Assembly (NCBI RefSeq): GCF_027887165.1
Contig: NC_077228.1
Coordinates: 384,314,456-384,378,455, forward strand
Source: Monodelphis domestica
Lineage: Eukaryota > Chordata > Mammalia > Didelphimorphia > Didelphidae
DNA length: 64,000 bases
Direction of reading: 5' to 3'
Under the pieces are notes generated by a model that was given only the letters and a program-made list of their open reading frames with translations, searched no databases and was not told the DNA's origin. Position 1 is the stretch's first letter, and each line of letters opens with the position of its first letter. Position numbers and translations under genes: made by a program. This document shows positions 37,700-49,070 of this stretch, piece after piece.

Positions 37700-37812
37700 A
37701 ATTTTCAGTAGCTCATGGAGCCCTGGGCTTGGAGTCAAGCAGGTTCAGATCTCATCTCTGACACTAGCTAGTGATTCTGAGCAAGTCACTACAGTTCTTT
37801 GAAACTCAGATA
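37700..37812 (+). repeat. MIR-like SINE head
   Basis: GGGCTTGGAGTCAAGCAGGTT and TTCTGAGCAAGTCACTACAG. It is cut off by the L1 tail that follows. Confidence 0.6.
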
Positions 37813-38110
37813 ATTCCTTTCTTTTTTAAATTCAGGGATATTTTATTTTCCTAATCACATGTAATAACAATTCTCAACATACATTTCCCAAAATTATAAG
37901 ATCCAAGTAGTCTCCTTCCTTTCTTTCCCTTCCCCCTCTCAGATATGGTAAGCAATTTGATCTGGGTAATTATACATTATATTAGGGGATTATTTTAAGT
38001 GAGAGATGATCATTTCAAGGTCAGATCTGCTAACCTCCTCCCTCCTCCCTCTTTCCTCACTTCACCCCTCCCTGTCCTACCTCCCTCTTCCCTTCCCTCC
38101 CGCTTTATTA
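37813..38110 (-). mobile_element. L1 3'-terminal fragment
   Basis: Starts with TTTCTTTTTTAAATTC, then TTTTCCTAATCACATGTAAT, AACAATTCTCAACATACATTT and AAGCAATTTGATCTGGGTAAT; related to 55010-55520. A CT-rich stretch follows (38036-38105). Confidence 0.6.
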
Positions 38111-40385
38111 GTTATTAGTTGATTATTCTGTTGGTAGCACTGAAGTCAGCTCAAAAGTGTCTTGGTATACCAAACAAAGCACTCTCTCTTTTCTAAGTTT
38201 AAGTAAGAGGTATTATTTGGGAGAAGGAAAAAGATAAGAAGTTGAAGGGAGAGAGGGCTTGAGGTTTCCCTAATACTAAAACAATTCCTAAGTTGAAGGA
38301 TGGTGGAATAGAATTCAGATTTGGGAAAATCGTCAACAGGTCTTGAAGATTCAGTCACTGTGGTATAGTAGAGAGAAACCAGAGAGCAGGACTTTTCTGT
38401 CCTTCCTCCTTTCTGTCCCAAGGGCAAAGAGGCCAAGTTTTCAGTTTGTTCCTATTTAATGGTCCTTCCTCATCACCATTCCAATTAGAATGTTCTTCTT
38501 GATTGACAGTTCAGCAGCCCTAGCTTCTCCATCTCTGCTTCAGACTTTTCCCATTTTCTCTCCACCACACATTACAACATGTATGATAATTCCTTGCTAA
38601 GTCACAAGTGGGTTATAATCTGGTAAAAGGAAGTTTCCACACCACTTCCCTATTCTTTCAAAAATATTATTATATACTTTATTTTTTAATAACTTTTGAG
38701 GGCCACATGTAGAAAAAAGCCTTCTGGAGGGGATATAAGACTATCAAATTATTATTCTTTTTGGTCAACCAAAGCATATTTTACCATTGACTTCCATTAT
38801 AAAAGTAGAAATATGGACTCATAGTTTTCAGAATTCTAAATTGGAGGCAGGGCCCCCACCTTACATGTGAAGCAGTTTCAAAAGCTGTCTCCCCAAACAT
38901 TTTTGTGAGTTGGCACCAAAGAGAGCAAATTGTGCATTACTGAAGGACTAGTCCCTTGTTACTCAGTTCTCCATTTCACTTACTAGCTAGGTAACATTGC
39001 GTCATTTAACCTTCTTAGGAGTCAGTTTCCTTATTTGTAAAATTGAAAAATTATTTTATGTGTTCCTGCTAGCTCTGCATCTCTAATTCTATGATCCTAG
39101 TTATGGGCAAGTCATACAGCTTCTAAGGCTCAGTTTTCTCTCCTGTAAGATGGGAGAAGTTTTATTATTTAATTCACAGAGCAATGTGAGGTAGTTCTAG
39201 AATCAAGTAGAGCTAGAAGTAGCATGGAAAACCAAGGCTTTTGTCCCAGGAACTGATATCTGGGAGTTTGGAAGAGATCTCTCACCCCTTCAATTTCTAG
39301 TTTTCTTATCTTGTCCCTTGAGCACCCACCCACTAGGTTCTATAGCCATAATGTCCTTCTGCCTAGGCTTATTTACCATCCCTGAGGAGCCAGCTGGCCT
39401 GGCAACCCATACCACATGGGATGCCTGAATTGAGTATGGTACCAATTCAGGAACCCAAAGCTGATTATCTCCTTCCACATCAAAAATTCAACACTAAACC
39501 TCCTTAGACCCAATCCACCTACTCCCTCCTTTCCCACTATGTCTTCAAAAATCCTTTCCTTTTCTTAACCAACATATTTCACCCTATATTTCTTCCTCAT
39601 ACTTCTTCAGTTTCCCTGTGGTCACCAAAATCTAACTCTCTCTTGAGGATGCTACATCTCTTGATTCCCTCTCCAAAGATGACTCCTTCTCCTATACCCC
39701 CTAAAAAACTATCAGGAGTGGGAATTGGCATCCTTCTTGTTTCACTGCTACTTTCTGGTTTTCTTTCTGCTGTCATCATTCAAAGACTATATTTCTTACT
39801 TTAGAGTTTACTTTATCTTGTCCAGATTCTCATTACTGTCATCTCAAGAACCAGGAGTTCATTCTCCCACCCCTGAAGTAAATTCAATAACTGACTCACT
39901 GTTTTCTCCACCCCAATCCTTCCTTGCTTTCAAATATCATTTTCTTCCAGTTCCTCAACTTCCTCACATCATTACCATAGTAAATACTCCAGTCTTAGAA
40001 CCCCTCCATCTATTTTATTGCTCCTAATGAATTTGCCTCAGATGCCAGAATTCTTAATTATGTCTTTGCAGGAGAGAAGACCTGGTTTCAAATTCCAACT
40101 TTGACAATAAATAGCACATGACTATGGGTAAGTCCTTAATTTCTCTGAGCCGGAAAAGCCTCCTTACACTACTACAATGTTTTAATTGGAACCTTCTAAA
40201 ATTTGCTATCTTCGTTGATGGAGGTAATTCCCATTCTGGTGAAATCACAAGTTTTTGAGTGTATTGACATTTTATATATATCAATTTTGTATAAGTCAAA
40301 GCAGTTATTCAGATGAAAGCAATTATTACTAGAGACATGCTCAAAATATGTGAAATGGAAGTTAAATCATCCAACGAAGGTCATT
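38111..40385. other. TRAPPC3L intron 1: no gene seen
   Basis: MIR-like scraps near 38980-39180 and 40060-40160. A pyrimidine-rich unassigned stretch lies at 39500-40030. Open frames of 60-100 codons here have no support. Confidence 0.5.
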
Positions 40386-40615
40386 TATGTTTTGGTTCTG
40401 CCATTGGAATGATATAATGGGAAATCATTGGACTTGAGGTCATCTGGCTCAGTTCCTGAATGAGGCAAGCTACCTAACCTTTCTGAACCTCAGGTTCCTC
40501 ATTTACAAAACAGGAATGATAATCATATTAATACTTATGCTACCTACCTAGTTTGGGGGGCAGTGCTTTGGGAGCTATCAAACACCATGTAAATGTGAGC
40601 TGTGCTTATCATTTT
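40386..40615 (+). repeat. MIR-like SINE
   Basis: ATTGGACTTGAGGTCATCTGG, AACCTCAGGTTCCTCATTTAC and TGTAAATGTGAGCTGTGCTTA. Confidence 0.7.
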
Positions 40616-41361
40616 TCTCCTAGGCTAATAAGATATGTTTGAACAAAACAAATCATGTCAAGCCCTCTCTTCTTCTCTGCTGGCAATGTATATCATCTGG
40701 GAGTGGAGATGAGAAAGTATAATTTCCTCCTCAGAATCTATAGTCCTATTTTACTTTATTTTTATAGTCCTATTTTAAATGAGGTTACATTCAGATGAAG
40801 GGAACAATGCATTGATCAACCCTGGGATTCAGGCTATCAACAATGCCAGATACCCAGAGAAAATGAGCTATTGTTTTTCTTTTCCACTCTTCTATTCAAA
40901 ATTCTCCCTTTTCTTTTACCTTCTCCTCTTCTCATCTCTCTATAACTCACACCACTACTATTATTGCTTCAAATGGTGACTCATCTTTTTTAATATTTAT
41001 AAATAAGAGCAATAAAATATGTCATTGGGACTGGCTTGTGATTCCATTGGTACAGGGAACTCTCAGGTGAGGGAACTGCATTCTGTAAATGCAGATTGAC
41101 TCTTTCTCTGCAACTAATCATGTCAGAGAGCTACCCAGAGCTCTTAGGGTTTAAATGAATTGGCCAGCGTCAAACAACCAACACATATCAGATGTAGGAC
41201 TAGGAACCCCAGTTTTCTTGGATTTGAAGTCAGCTTTCTAACCACTACACTATACTTCTTAACAAATGAGGCAATTTAGTACAGTGAATATACTTAAAAT
41301 ATTAAAAATGAGGAGTGGCCATAACTGAGATATAACAATCAAAAAATTCCAACCAAAACAA

Positions 41362-41560
41362 ATGGGTCAGCCTAGGGCTCTGACAAGCCATAACAGGGAG
41401 TGGGTTCTGGCCACTGAGGCTGCAATGCAACTCATCAGAAAAGATAAGAAATGTTGTGAAACTGGAAACAAAATCTTCTGCATACCATGGAATGTGCTGA
41501 AGCAGAGGATGAAATTGCTGGTAAATGCCAATCCTACAACATAAAAAGAAGCAAAAATGA
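41362..41560 (+). pseudogene. Possible pipsqueak-type HTH remnant
   Basis: The frame at 41362-41544 reads ATEAAMQLIRKDKKCCETGN then KIFCIPWNVLKQRMKLLVNA. The spacing of A..LIR..., IPW.(S/V)L..R(M) resembles a psq/CENP-B-type helix-turn-helix found in pogo-like transposases and in some host genes. No downstream DDE domain was seen, and the residues usually most conserved between the helices are changed. It could be chance. 40616-41361 is otherwise unassigned apart from a MIR-like scrap near 41130-41270. Confidence 0.25.
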
Positions 41561-42759
41561 AGGAAGTAAAAATGACCAAGTACTGCAGAGCTTTCTGTTG
41601 CTGCTAAAAGCCAATGAAAAGTAATGTATAACAACAGGCAAAAAAAAGCATTGGAAAAACCTTCAGTTCATACCTACAGACCCTGGCTTTAGTTTTATGC
41701 CAATTGATAACTGATATCAGGTGAAACATTTTCTCAAATCCTAATTAATAATTAGAGTTTGGTTTTGCTCTGAGGTTGATTTCACATATATGCATATATA
41801 TCCATATGCATACATGTGTATATAATACAAATAGGAATATATTTTATATATTGGAGGTGTATTATATACTATATTATAAATGTATGTAATATATTTTATA
41901 TGTATATATATGTACACACATGTAGTTTAACCTTTCAGATATCCATTCCTTTTTTTTAAAAAAGCAGAAACTTGGGCTTTAACTGTTTCTGAAAAAATGA
42001 GAGATTGTTTATGGAACCAATTAATGAGTTAAGTACATTTCAATCAAATTTTACATCTTTTAAGGACTATCTTTAGAAATATCTTTGTTCTCTGATGTAA
42101 GCAGAATTCCCTATTCTATTACTGTTACACTGGCTTTTTCCATGATATTCCTTGTAGCATCACTGCATAAAATGACCCTTTCTGCCTTAGCCATAATGCA
42201 TCTAGGCATCGCCTCTGTCCAAGTAGCCCATGCAGGGTTTGGGGACCATATGCAGACACATTCCAAGAGAATTTAAGAGACAGCAAGTTGTTCTTATCAA
42301 AATTATTGTGGAGGGTCTAAGAATGTTAACTTGTGATGGGGAGGGTTCAGGGATAGAGACCTTCTGTTTAGCTCAAGACCAATGCTTTATATAAAGAATG
42401 AATGACAGTGATTGTACCACTGCGGAACTATCATTTTGCTTCAAAGGCAGTTGAAAAGGAAAAATCACCAATGAGGATCAAATGCAATAAAATGGATCAG
42501 GCTTAAGTGGATTATAATTATATTTTATGAGCAATTTAAATTTATTAGCTGACTAGAAAATGATGTCAAGATTGCAGGTTCAATCTAAATTGAGTTGGCT
42601 TCTTTTATCATGAAGCCCACTCTCAGTTACAGCCTTTTTTTTATGCAAATAAGCTTTTAGGCAAAGCAGAGACTAGGAGAGAGAAATTCATCAGCACAAA
42701 TTCAATTCTGTTCCTCAGAAAACACCTCAAAACACATCCTCTGCTGGACAGTAGCTTCA
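41561..42759. other. Unassigned, with TA-rich run
   Basis: A TATA/TGTA-rich low-complexity stretch at 41785-41925. Nothing else recognised. Confidence 0.5.
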
Positions 42760-43005
42760 TCTTCAGCAGCAATGTGACATAATAGATAAAAGAACTGAAT
42801 ATGAAGTCAGGAAAACCTAAATTCAAATAGTACTTCAGACATTAGCTGTGTGACCTTCAGCAAGTCACTTAACTTCTGTGCCTTGTATGTAAAATAGGTA
42901 TAATATCAGCATCTACCTCACAGGATTGTCATGAGAATAAAGTGAGAAAATATTTGTAAAGCATTTTGCAAGCCATAAAATACTATGTTTGTTATTTTCA
43001 CATAG
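42760..43005 (+). repeat. MIR-like SINE, nearly complete
   Basis: ATGAAGTCAGGAAAACCTAA, GCTGTGTGACCTTCAGCAAG, CTACCTCACAGGATTGTCATG and GCATTTTGCAAGCCATAAAA. Confidence 0.8.
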
Positions 43006-44046
43006 AGAAGACACTATGCCATATTTTTTAATGGTTCTTTGATGCTTTGCGCATTTTAAGGGGGAAAGTTCCTTTAAAGTCACATTCAATTAATAGATAT
43101 GATAAAGCAGCTTAATAATATTCACAACCAAAAGAAAAAGTACATTAAAAAACTTTTGAATGCTATATAAGAGTATGATATCATTTAGAATCACAAGAGG
43201 CTCTGCAAATATTTTTAGCTACCATCTTAGAGCCTGCTATAGTAATCCTAAATTCCACCTGTCAGAATTGCTTCAAGTGTAATCATCTGATTCAATATCC
43301 AGCAGTCCTGACAGTGTGAAGCTGGTGATTATTAATCTAAAATGGGCTTTCAAATCTCTGACTTCTCCATGCCTAAAATTGCATCACAATGGCAAGAAAT
43401 ATGAAGTAATATTTCCACCATCCTCAAAGCCCATTTAAAAAGCTTAAAATTTTCTTTTAAATGACTACATTTAGAGGAATTTGCTGAGAAAAAAAAAACA
43501 CTGCAAGCTGAATCATAGAAATGATCACAAAATTTAAATATATTAAGTATTCTTAATGCATGGATTTTAAAGCCTAGCTTTCCTATGTTGGCTCTAATTG
43601 ATGTTAACACAGTTAATTACATATATGCAATTGTATACACATATATTTACACACATTTATTACTTAATTCATGCAGCATTATCAAACAACTTATTAATCA
43701 TATTATAATTATAGAGTTACAAGTAAAATAAACTTGACTTAGTGATAATTTCACATCTCTTAGGATGACACTAATTAGAAGAAAGATACGCCTCCAAAAT
43801 GTTTTTTATGGCACCTCTCACTGCCTTGGAATACTTTTAATGTTTCACCATAATTATAAATATCCCCAGAGGTATCATAAATATAGGTTTCATTAAGCTT
43901 TCTGTTGATAGATGAGTGATTTCAAATACTACATGGAACAATTTTTTTAATCATCCCTGCCAACTGAGGTAGAGTTCAAGAAACCACATTCTTGGAAATA
44001 GAGAACACTGTTAAACATATTAATATGTATAGGAAAAAAATCTTAC
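43006..44046. other. Unassigned intron DNA next to TRAPPC3L exon 1
   Basis: AT-rich with few recognisable repeats, so probably old unique sequence. No extra exon seen. Confidence 0.5.
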
Positions 44047-44088
44047 TATTTTATGGTATTCTGGTCTTTTGTTTCCAGGACGAGACAT
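44047..44088 (-). CDS. TRAPPC3L: TRAPPC3L coding exon 1 (residues 1-14)
   Basis: First coding exon of the BET3-like TRAPP-complex subunit, a paralogue of TRAPPC3, which acts in tethering of ER-to-Golgi vesicles. The reverse strand reads ATG then MSRPGNKRPEYHKI, which parallels human TRAPPC3L (MSRP..RRPEYHKI as I recall). The ATG (complement of 44086-44088) has A at -3. The exon ends in phase 0 at a donor GTAAGA (complement of 44041-44046). It is only 42 nt, so it is invisible to ordinary open-frame listing. It is recognised because exon 2 continues it in frame with the right residues. The intron to exon 2 is 6,447 bp (37600-44046). No CpG-rich promoter is seen upstream. Confidence 0.9.
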
Positions 44089-44901
44089 GATACTTGAATA
44101 ATGAAGAATGGGATGAACGGTTTCTCTCCTTTTTCCTATGATCAGTCTTCTCTCACTCTGAAGTGTCTTTGCATTTCAAAAGGATTACTTTCAAGCTCTC
44201 CACACTCTTGTTGCTCTGTGTGCAATTGCAGAGGTGAAATTTTGTGTACAGAAGAATTAACTTCTAGCCTCAATAACTTGATAGAGATCAAATAACTGCT
44301 CCACCCAAAAGGATAGATCTCTAGACATAATAGTTGGATATCTCTGTGTGAAGTTAGAACCAGCTGCACAGCTCAGCTCAGAGACACTGAGAATTCTTTG
44401 CCTTAGGGAATATGTGAGTGGTATTCTGTTCTCATGCCAAGATTTTTTTTTAATTGCAAATAAACTTTCACAGTCCAAGAGAAATCTCAGTGCTGGCATT
44501 ATATACTCCTTGCATTGATTGTTCTATAAATTAGAGAGACACTACCATCAATTTATAGGTTCTAAGTCTTGGTTAAAAACTGGAAAAAATGCAGTTTTTA
44601 TAACATAGTTTTGAATATTCTTAAATTTTTTATTTTATTTTAATAATAATTTAATAATATTTTGAATAAAAATATAGATTTTAAAATCCATAATTTCAGA
44701 ATATAAAGCAAACATCTTACCAAGATTTTAAATTAAGGGATGGAGAGGGTGAGATAAGAGACTTAATAATGTCCCTTTAGAGTTAGTAGGCATTTTTGTT
44801 ATAGTCTGGTCACTTGTATTTGTGTCTTAAACTTTTGAAGAATTTTAATTACTTGGAGAGTTTTATCCTTACTCCCTGACAAAATTTTGTTGAGAATACA
44901 G
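44089..44901. other. TRAPPC3L upstream region, no clear repeat or CpG island
   Basis: Would hold the 5' UTR and promoter of TRAPPC3L on the - strand. CpG is scarce. No convincing TATA box close to the ATG was picked out. Confidence 0.4.
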
Positions 44902-45090
44902 TGGGGCAGCTAGGTAGCTCAGTGGATTGAGAGTCAGGTCTAGAGATGGAAGATCCTGGACTTAAATCTGACTTCAGATACTTTCTAGCTCTGTAACCCT
45001 GGGCAAGTCATTTAACCCCAATTGCCTAGCTCTTTCTACTCTTCTGTCTTAGAACTACTACTAAGATAGAAGGTAAGGGTTTAAAAAACT
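44902..45090 (+). repeat. tRNA-derived SINE (GTAAGGGTTT type), full length
   Basis: GGGGCAGCTAGGTAGCTCAG head, CCTGGGCAAGTCATTTAACC middle, AAGGTAAGGGTTTAAAAAAC tail. Confidence 0.9.
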
Positions 45091-45193
45091 ATCTGAATAA
45101 ACACTATCAAGCTAGCATCTCCTAGGATGGAGTATAAATAGACTGCCTGGCGAAGGTAGTCTTAGCTTCCTGATTCTCCCCTTAGCCCTAGGT

Positions 45194-45460
45194 CAATGAT
45201 GACAAACCTTTTAGAGCTGGAGTGCAGAGTCCCCACCCATCCTAGCCCCAAGCCCTACCCTTATCCCAGATGGGAGGGAGGAAGTGTTCCCTTTTGGCTG
45301 CTGGTTAGAGGGGAGGGGAAGTGAGGAATGTCCTCAGGTGCATGCAGAGGGGGAGGGAACATCTCCACCCCAAGCCCCTCTGGCTTTCTAGTATCAAACA
45401 CTGAGGAGCAACTGTAGGCGTGCCTTTTATGGCACATGTGCCATAGGTTCGCCATCATTG
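45194..45460. mobile_element. Nonautonomous hAT-like DNA element (267 bp)
   Basis: Left terminus CAATGATGACAAACCT. The reverse complement of the right terminus is CAATGATGGCGAACCT, a 16-bp inverted repeat with two mismatches. It is flanked by the perfect 8-bp duplication CCCTAGGT (45186-45193 and 45461-45468). It has no transposase, so it must have been moved in trans. The interior is GGGAGG-rich and related to 11707-11918. Confidence 0.93.
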
Positions 45461-45468
45461 CCCTAGGT

Positions 45469-45994
45469 GAAGAGAAGAATGTAGTTGGTCACCATTGGTA
45501 ACCAAATCACTAAAAGCATCTAAAGGGTAGATAGAGGAAGTAGCTTGCCTCTACCATGTTTGTGTAAAGTGGGTTGATTTGTGAAAGATGTTAGATGAGA
45601 AACAAAGACTGCCCTGACCATCTATGTTTTCAAAAAGAAATCTTTTTAAAAGAGTTAGATTCTTTAAACATTATGATGTTATGAAGGAATGAAGGAATTG
45701 TTTAACTGAAGACTAGTATTTACTAACAATTTTCTCATTTTAAAGCATTGGGCTAAGTAACAGGATACAATAAGAATAGTAGAGCAGTTCCTGCTCTCCA
45801 GGAGTTTACATTCTAATGGAGGAGACAACAGGCATGGAATATTTCAGCTGCAAGTCAGATGGAAAAGCCCCATTTTCCTTAGGGTATCTACAAAGCATAT
45901 AGTAATAACTTTCTTTAAAGTAATTTTATTTCCACTGATTATCAGTTCTAGATGAAGAACTATTTGAAGGACTATGGTGGCAAGAACTTTCTTT
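45469..45994. other. Unassigned, with an L3-like fragment
   Basis: 45735-45850 has TGGGCTAAGTAACAGGATAC and CAGGAGTTTACATTCTAATGG, the L3-like start. Confidence 0.5.
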
Positions 45995-46009
45995 TCAAGT
46001 CTTTAGCAG

Positions 46010-47486
46010 GCTGTAGGAGTCAAGATGGCAGCCTAGAAGGAGCAGAAGTTCAGACCTCTGAATACCCTTCCTTACCGATCACAAACTGAATGCTCCTAGG
46101 GGACTGAAAGTCAAACAACAACAAGACAGAGCCAAGGAACCCTCCTGCTGGACTTAATTCAAAAGGTACACCCCCCAAAAAGCCAGAATCTGAGAACACT
46201 CAGGTTTAAGGGGAAGACAGAAGGAAGATCCCAGGACCCATCCCCCCTCCCAACTAGAGCGCTGAGACTCCAAGGGCAGTGGGAACTTCTGGGCGGGCAA
46301 AGGTGCTGGTTTGGAGGGTGTACCTTGCAGGCAGGGCTGTGCCAAGTTCAGAGCATCCAACACAGATGGCAGGGAAGGAGCTAGAGAGGGAGCATAGACC
46401 TGGCAGCCTGGCCAGAGCTGTGGAGATCCTCCATATTTGCTCCAGCCTTCCAGGACGTTTTGGACTCAGAGCATACCCAGCCCAACTAACTGAACTTAAT
46501 CTCATCAAAAGTCTCCAGAACTCAGGGAAGCCCAGGATACACACCCATCCTCATTGACTGCTGGACTTAAATCCAATCAAAAGCCTTCAGAGGACAGGGA
46601 AGTTCAAACCCCCAACAACCCTCCCCCAGAGACTAAACCGAGAGATCTTCTGTTAAAGCTCCAAAAGGGGAGACTGACAGAAGCCCCCAAAACCAAAATA
46701 GTGAGAGGAGCAAGAGCACAGACAAATACAGGGAGTAAAGAAGGGGTGAACATGAGCAAACAACAGAAAAAGAAGAAAGAAACTACAATAGACAGCTTCT
46801 ATTCAGCAAATGGAAGAGAGGGGGAGAGATCAGCAAACAATAAATCAGAAATCCCAGCGAATTGGATACAGGCTGTGGAAGAACTCAAAACACAATTAAG
46901 AGAGGCTGAAGACAATTGGGGAAAAGAACTTAAAAATTAAGATAAGTCATCTGGAAACAGAGTCACTTGAACTAAAATGAGAAAATAGTGTCTTGAAAGC
47001 CAAAATCAACCAGCTGGGAAAATGAGACAAAGGAAATGAAAGATGAGGCAAAGAAGATGAAAGATGCGACAAAGGAGATGAAAGATGAGGTAAAGAGGAT
47101 GAAAGATGACCTTCAAAGAAAATCAGACCAGAAGGAAAAGGATGACCAAAAAGCCAGGGATGAAAGCCAGTCTTTAAGAACCAGAATACAACAACTGGAA
47201 TTAAGTGACCTCACAAGGCAGCGGGACACTATAAAACAAAAATAAAAGAATGAAAAAATCGAGTAAAATATGAAGCATCTCATTCACAAAACAGATGGTT
47301 TAGGAAATCATTTGAGAAGAGGCAATTTAAGAATCATTGGTCTACCAGAAGACCATGACAAAAGAAAAAGCCTAGACATAATACTACAGGAAATTGTTCA
47401 GGAAAACTGCCCCGATATCCTAGAACAAGAGGGAAAAATGGAGATTGAAAGAATCCACAGATCACCTCCTGTATTTAATCCCCAAC
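46010..47486 (+). mobile_element. L1 with intact 5' end, truncated inside ORF1, 15-bp target duplication
   Basis: Opens GTAGGAGTCAAGATGGCAGCC, the typical L1 5' UTR start. ORF1 begins at ATG 46752 (MSKQQKKKKETTIDSFYS), continues after frameshifts as a K/E/D coiled coil (47036-47245, repeated MKDE.K.MKD units) and the RRM-like region (NLRIIGLPEDHDKR, LQEIVQENCPDIL, ERIHRSPP), and stops abruptly at AATCCCCAAC. It is flanked by the identical 15-mer TCAAGTCTTTAGCAG at 45995-46009 and 47487-47501. No poly(A) lies at the 3' junction. The coding parts are broken and not functional. Confidence 0.9.
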
Positions 47487-47501
47487 TCAAGTCTTTAGCA
47501 G

Positions 47502-48260
47502 CTATGTCCATGGCTCCTAGAGGAGCAGGAACCAGACTGTATCTCTAGTAGGGTTGCTTCCCAGGATGATGACTGAGGGCTACTCCCAAGGTTCTTGAGT
47601 TCAGAGTCTTGGGCAATCTTCATCAATGTCTGAGAGGAAATAGTAGTCAAAATAGTGGCAGTGGTTTCATTTGTCTGGTACATGCTACCCTCCTGTCTCT
47701 CTTTCAGGGTGTTTTGCTTCTTCAACTACACCGTTTCACCCACCTTCTGAATGATAGTTATCTGACAGTTGATGGGTATGGTGAGAGCCTTGTCCATGTT
47801 TCCTGTGATGTGATGGCTGGTTTTGTGATCTAGGAAACTCTTAAGGCTCTTGTGCTTGTCTTCCTTTTGGTAGCCTTTGATGAGCAGTCACTACTGATGG
47901 TGATGAGAAATATGAACTTTTCTGCACAATGTTTTCTCCCCTGTAGGAGTTGGGCTGTAGACAAGCTTGGTGTTTTGGGATGTGCTGCTATTTCTAAGGC
48001 TCTTAGATTCAGAATCTGGACTATTTCCATTAATATTTGAGGAGAAATAGTGGCCAAGGATGGTGATGGTGGAGGTTTGATTTGCATAGCATGTTCTATT
48101 TTCTGTCTCTTATTCAAGATACCTTGATTCTTCATCTAGATTCTCTGTGTTGCATGTGGCAATTGGAAGGTAGCTGATAGAAGTGGCTATAACATTCTCC
48201 TCTGGAGTTGTTTCCCTAGATGATGGCTATGATGAGTGGGCTGACTCACTGAAGAAAAAA
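47502..48260. repeat. Diverged tandem repeat, unit about 400 bp
   Basis: Copy A (about 47540-47730) and copy B (about 47925-48135) align: GAGTTCAGAGTCTTGG with AGATTCAGAATCTGG, AGGAAATAGTAGTCAAAATAG with AGAAATAGTGGCCAAGGATG, and CTGTCTCTCTTTCAGGGTG with CTGTCTCTTATTCAAGATA. A third start (GTTGTTTCCCTAGATGATGG, about 48203) is partial. On the - strand both copies have parallel open frames: MKKQNTLKERQ..., ISSQTLMKIAQ versus MKNQGILNKRQ..., ISPQILMEIVQ. Function unknown. Confidence 0.55.
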
Positions 48261-48861
48261 AAATCAAGATATCATAATGAACAATGGATCTTCAGGGACA
48301 TCAAGTTAGCAGACTGATGGGCAAATGGAAGCTCTGGAGTTTAATAATCTATAATGATACTGATGGAGAGGCAAAAGTTCTTGACTTTCTTCTAATATTC
48401 CTCAAGATACTCAAATATCAAAGACTTCCTTTATTTATGCAGCATTATGGCCATTTAAATTTCAAACAGCAAAACCTGTTATCTCAACAACTTTAAGGTA
48501 CATGTGATCAAAGCTTTTCCAGAAATAGAAACCTAAAGTTCAGTTTGAAAGTAACTCCAGACTCTTCATAGCTTTAATCCATTAGCCCTATTCAATTTGG
48601 CAAATAGCTAACTCTAAAATAAGAAGTTAGTGACCACTTCAAAGGCCCATTACCAGAGATTTTATTATAGATGAGACTTAAAAGCCAAAAGAAAACAATA
48701 TATGGAATTTTAGAGTAATTAATGTATTACCGACATTTTCTATAATCTCCAAAGACTTGCCGACACAGGAAAATAAATTTCAGTGGGTGTTAGGGGGCTC
48801 CCCAGGGACAGAAGCAAGGCACTAATAGTTCTTGGTAGGCAAATTAAAAAAAAAAAAGAGG
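48261..48861. other. Unassigned stretch
   Basis: No recognisable gene. The 70-codon frame at 48284-48496 lacks support. Confidence 0.45.
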
Positions 48862-49070
48862 GGGGGCAGCTGGGTAGCTCAGTGGATTGAGAGCCAGGCC
48901 TAGAGATGGGAGGTCCTAGGTTCAAATCTGGCCTCAGACACTTCCCAGCTGTATGACCCTGGGCAAGTCACTTGACCCCCATTGCCTAGCCCTTACCACT
49001 CTTCTGCCTTGGGGCCAATACACAGTATTTACTCCAAGACGGAAGGTAAGGGTTATTTTAAAAAAAAAAG
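48862..49070 (+). repeat. tRNA-derived SINE (GTAAGGGTTT type), full length
   Basis: GGGGGGGCAGCTGGGTAGCTC head, CAAATCTGGCCTCAGACACT, TGACCCTGGGCAAGTCACTT, and GGAAGGTAAGGGTTATTTTAA with an A run. One of the best-preserved copies, so probably among the younger ones. Confidence 0.92.

Noticed and set aside
44902..45090. tRNA-like A and B boxes (for example GGTTCAAAT-type motifs) in several SINEs
   Set aside because: They belong to tRNA-derived SINEs; no intact cloverleaf tRNA gene was found.
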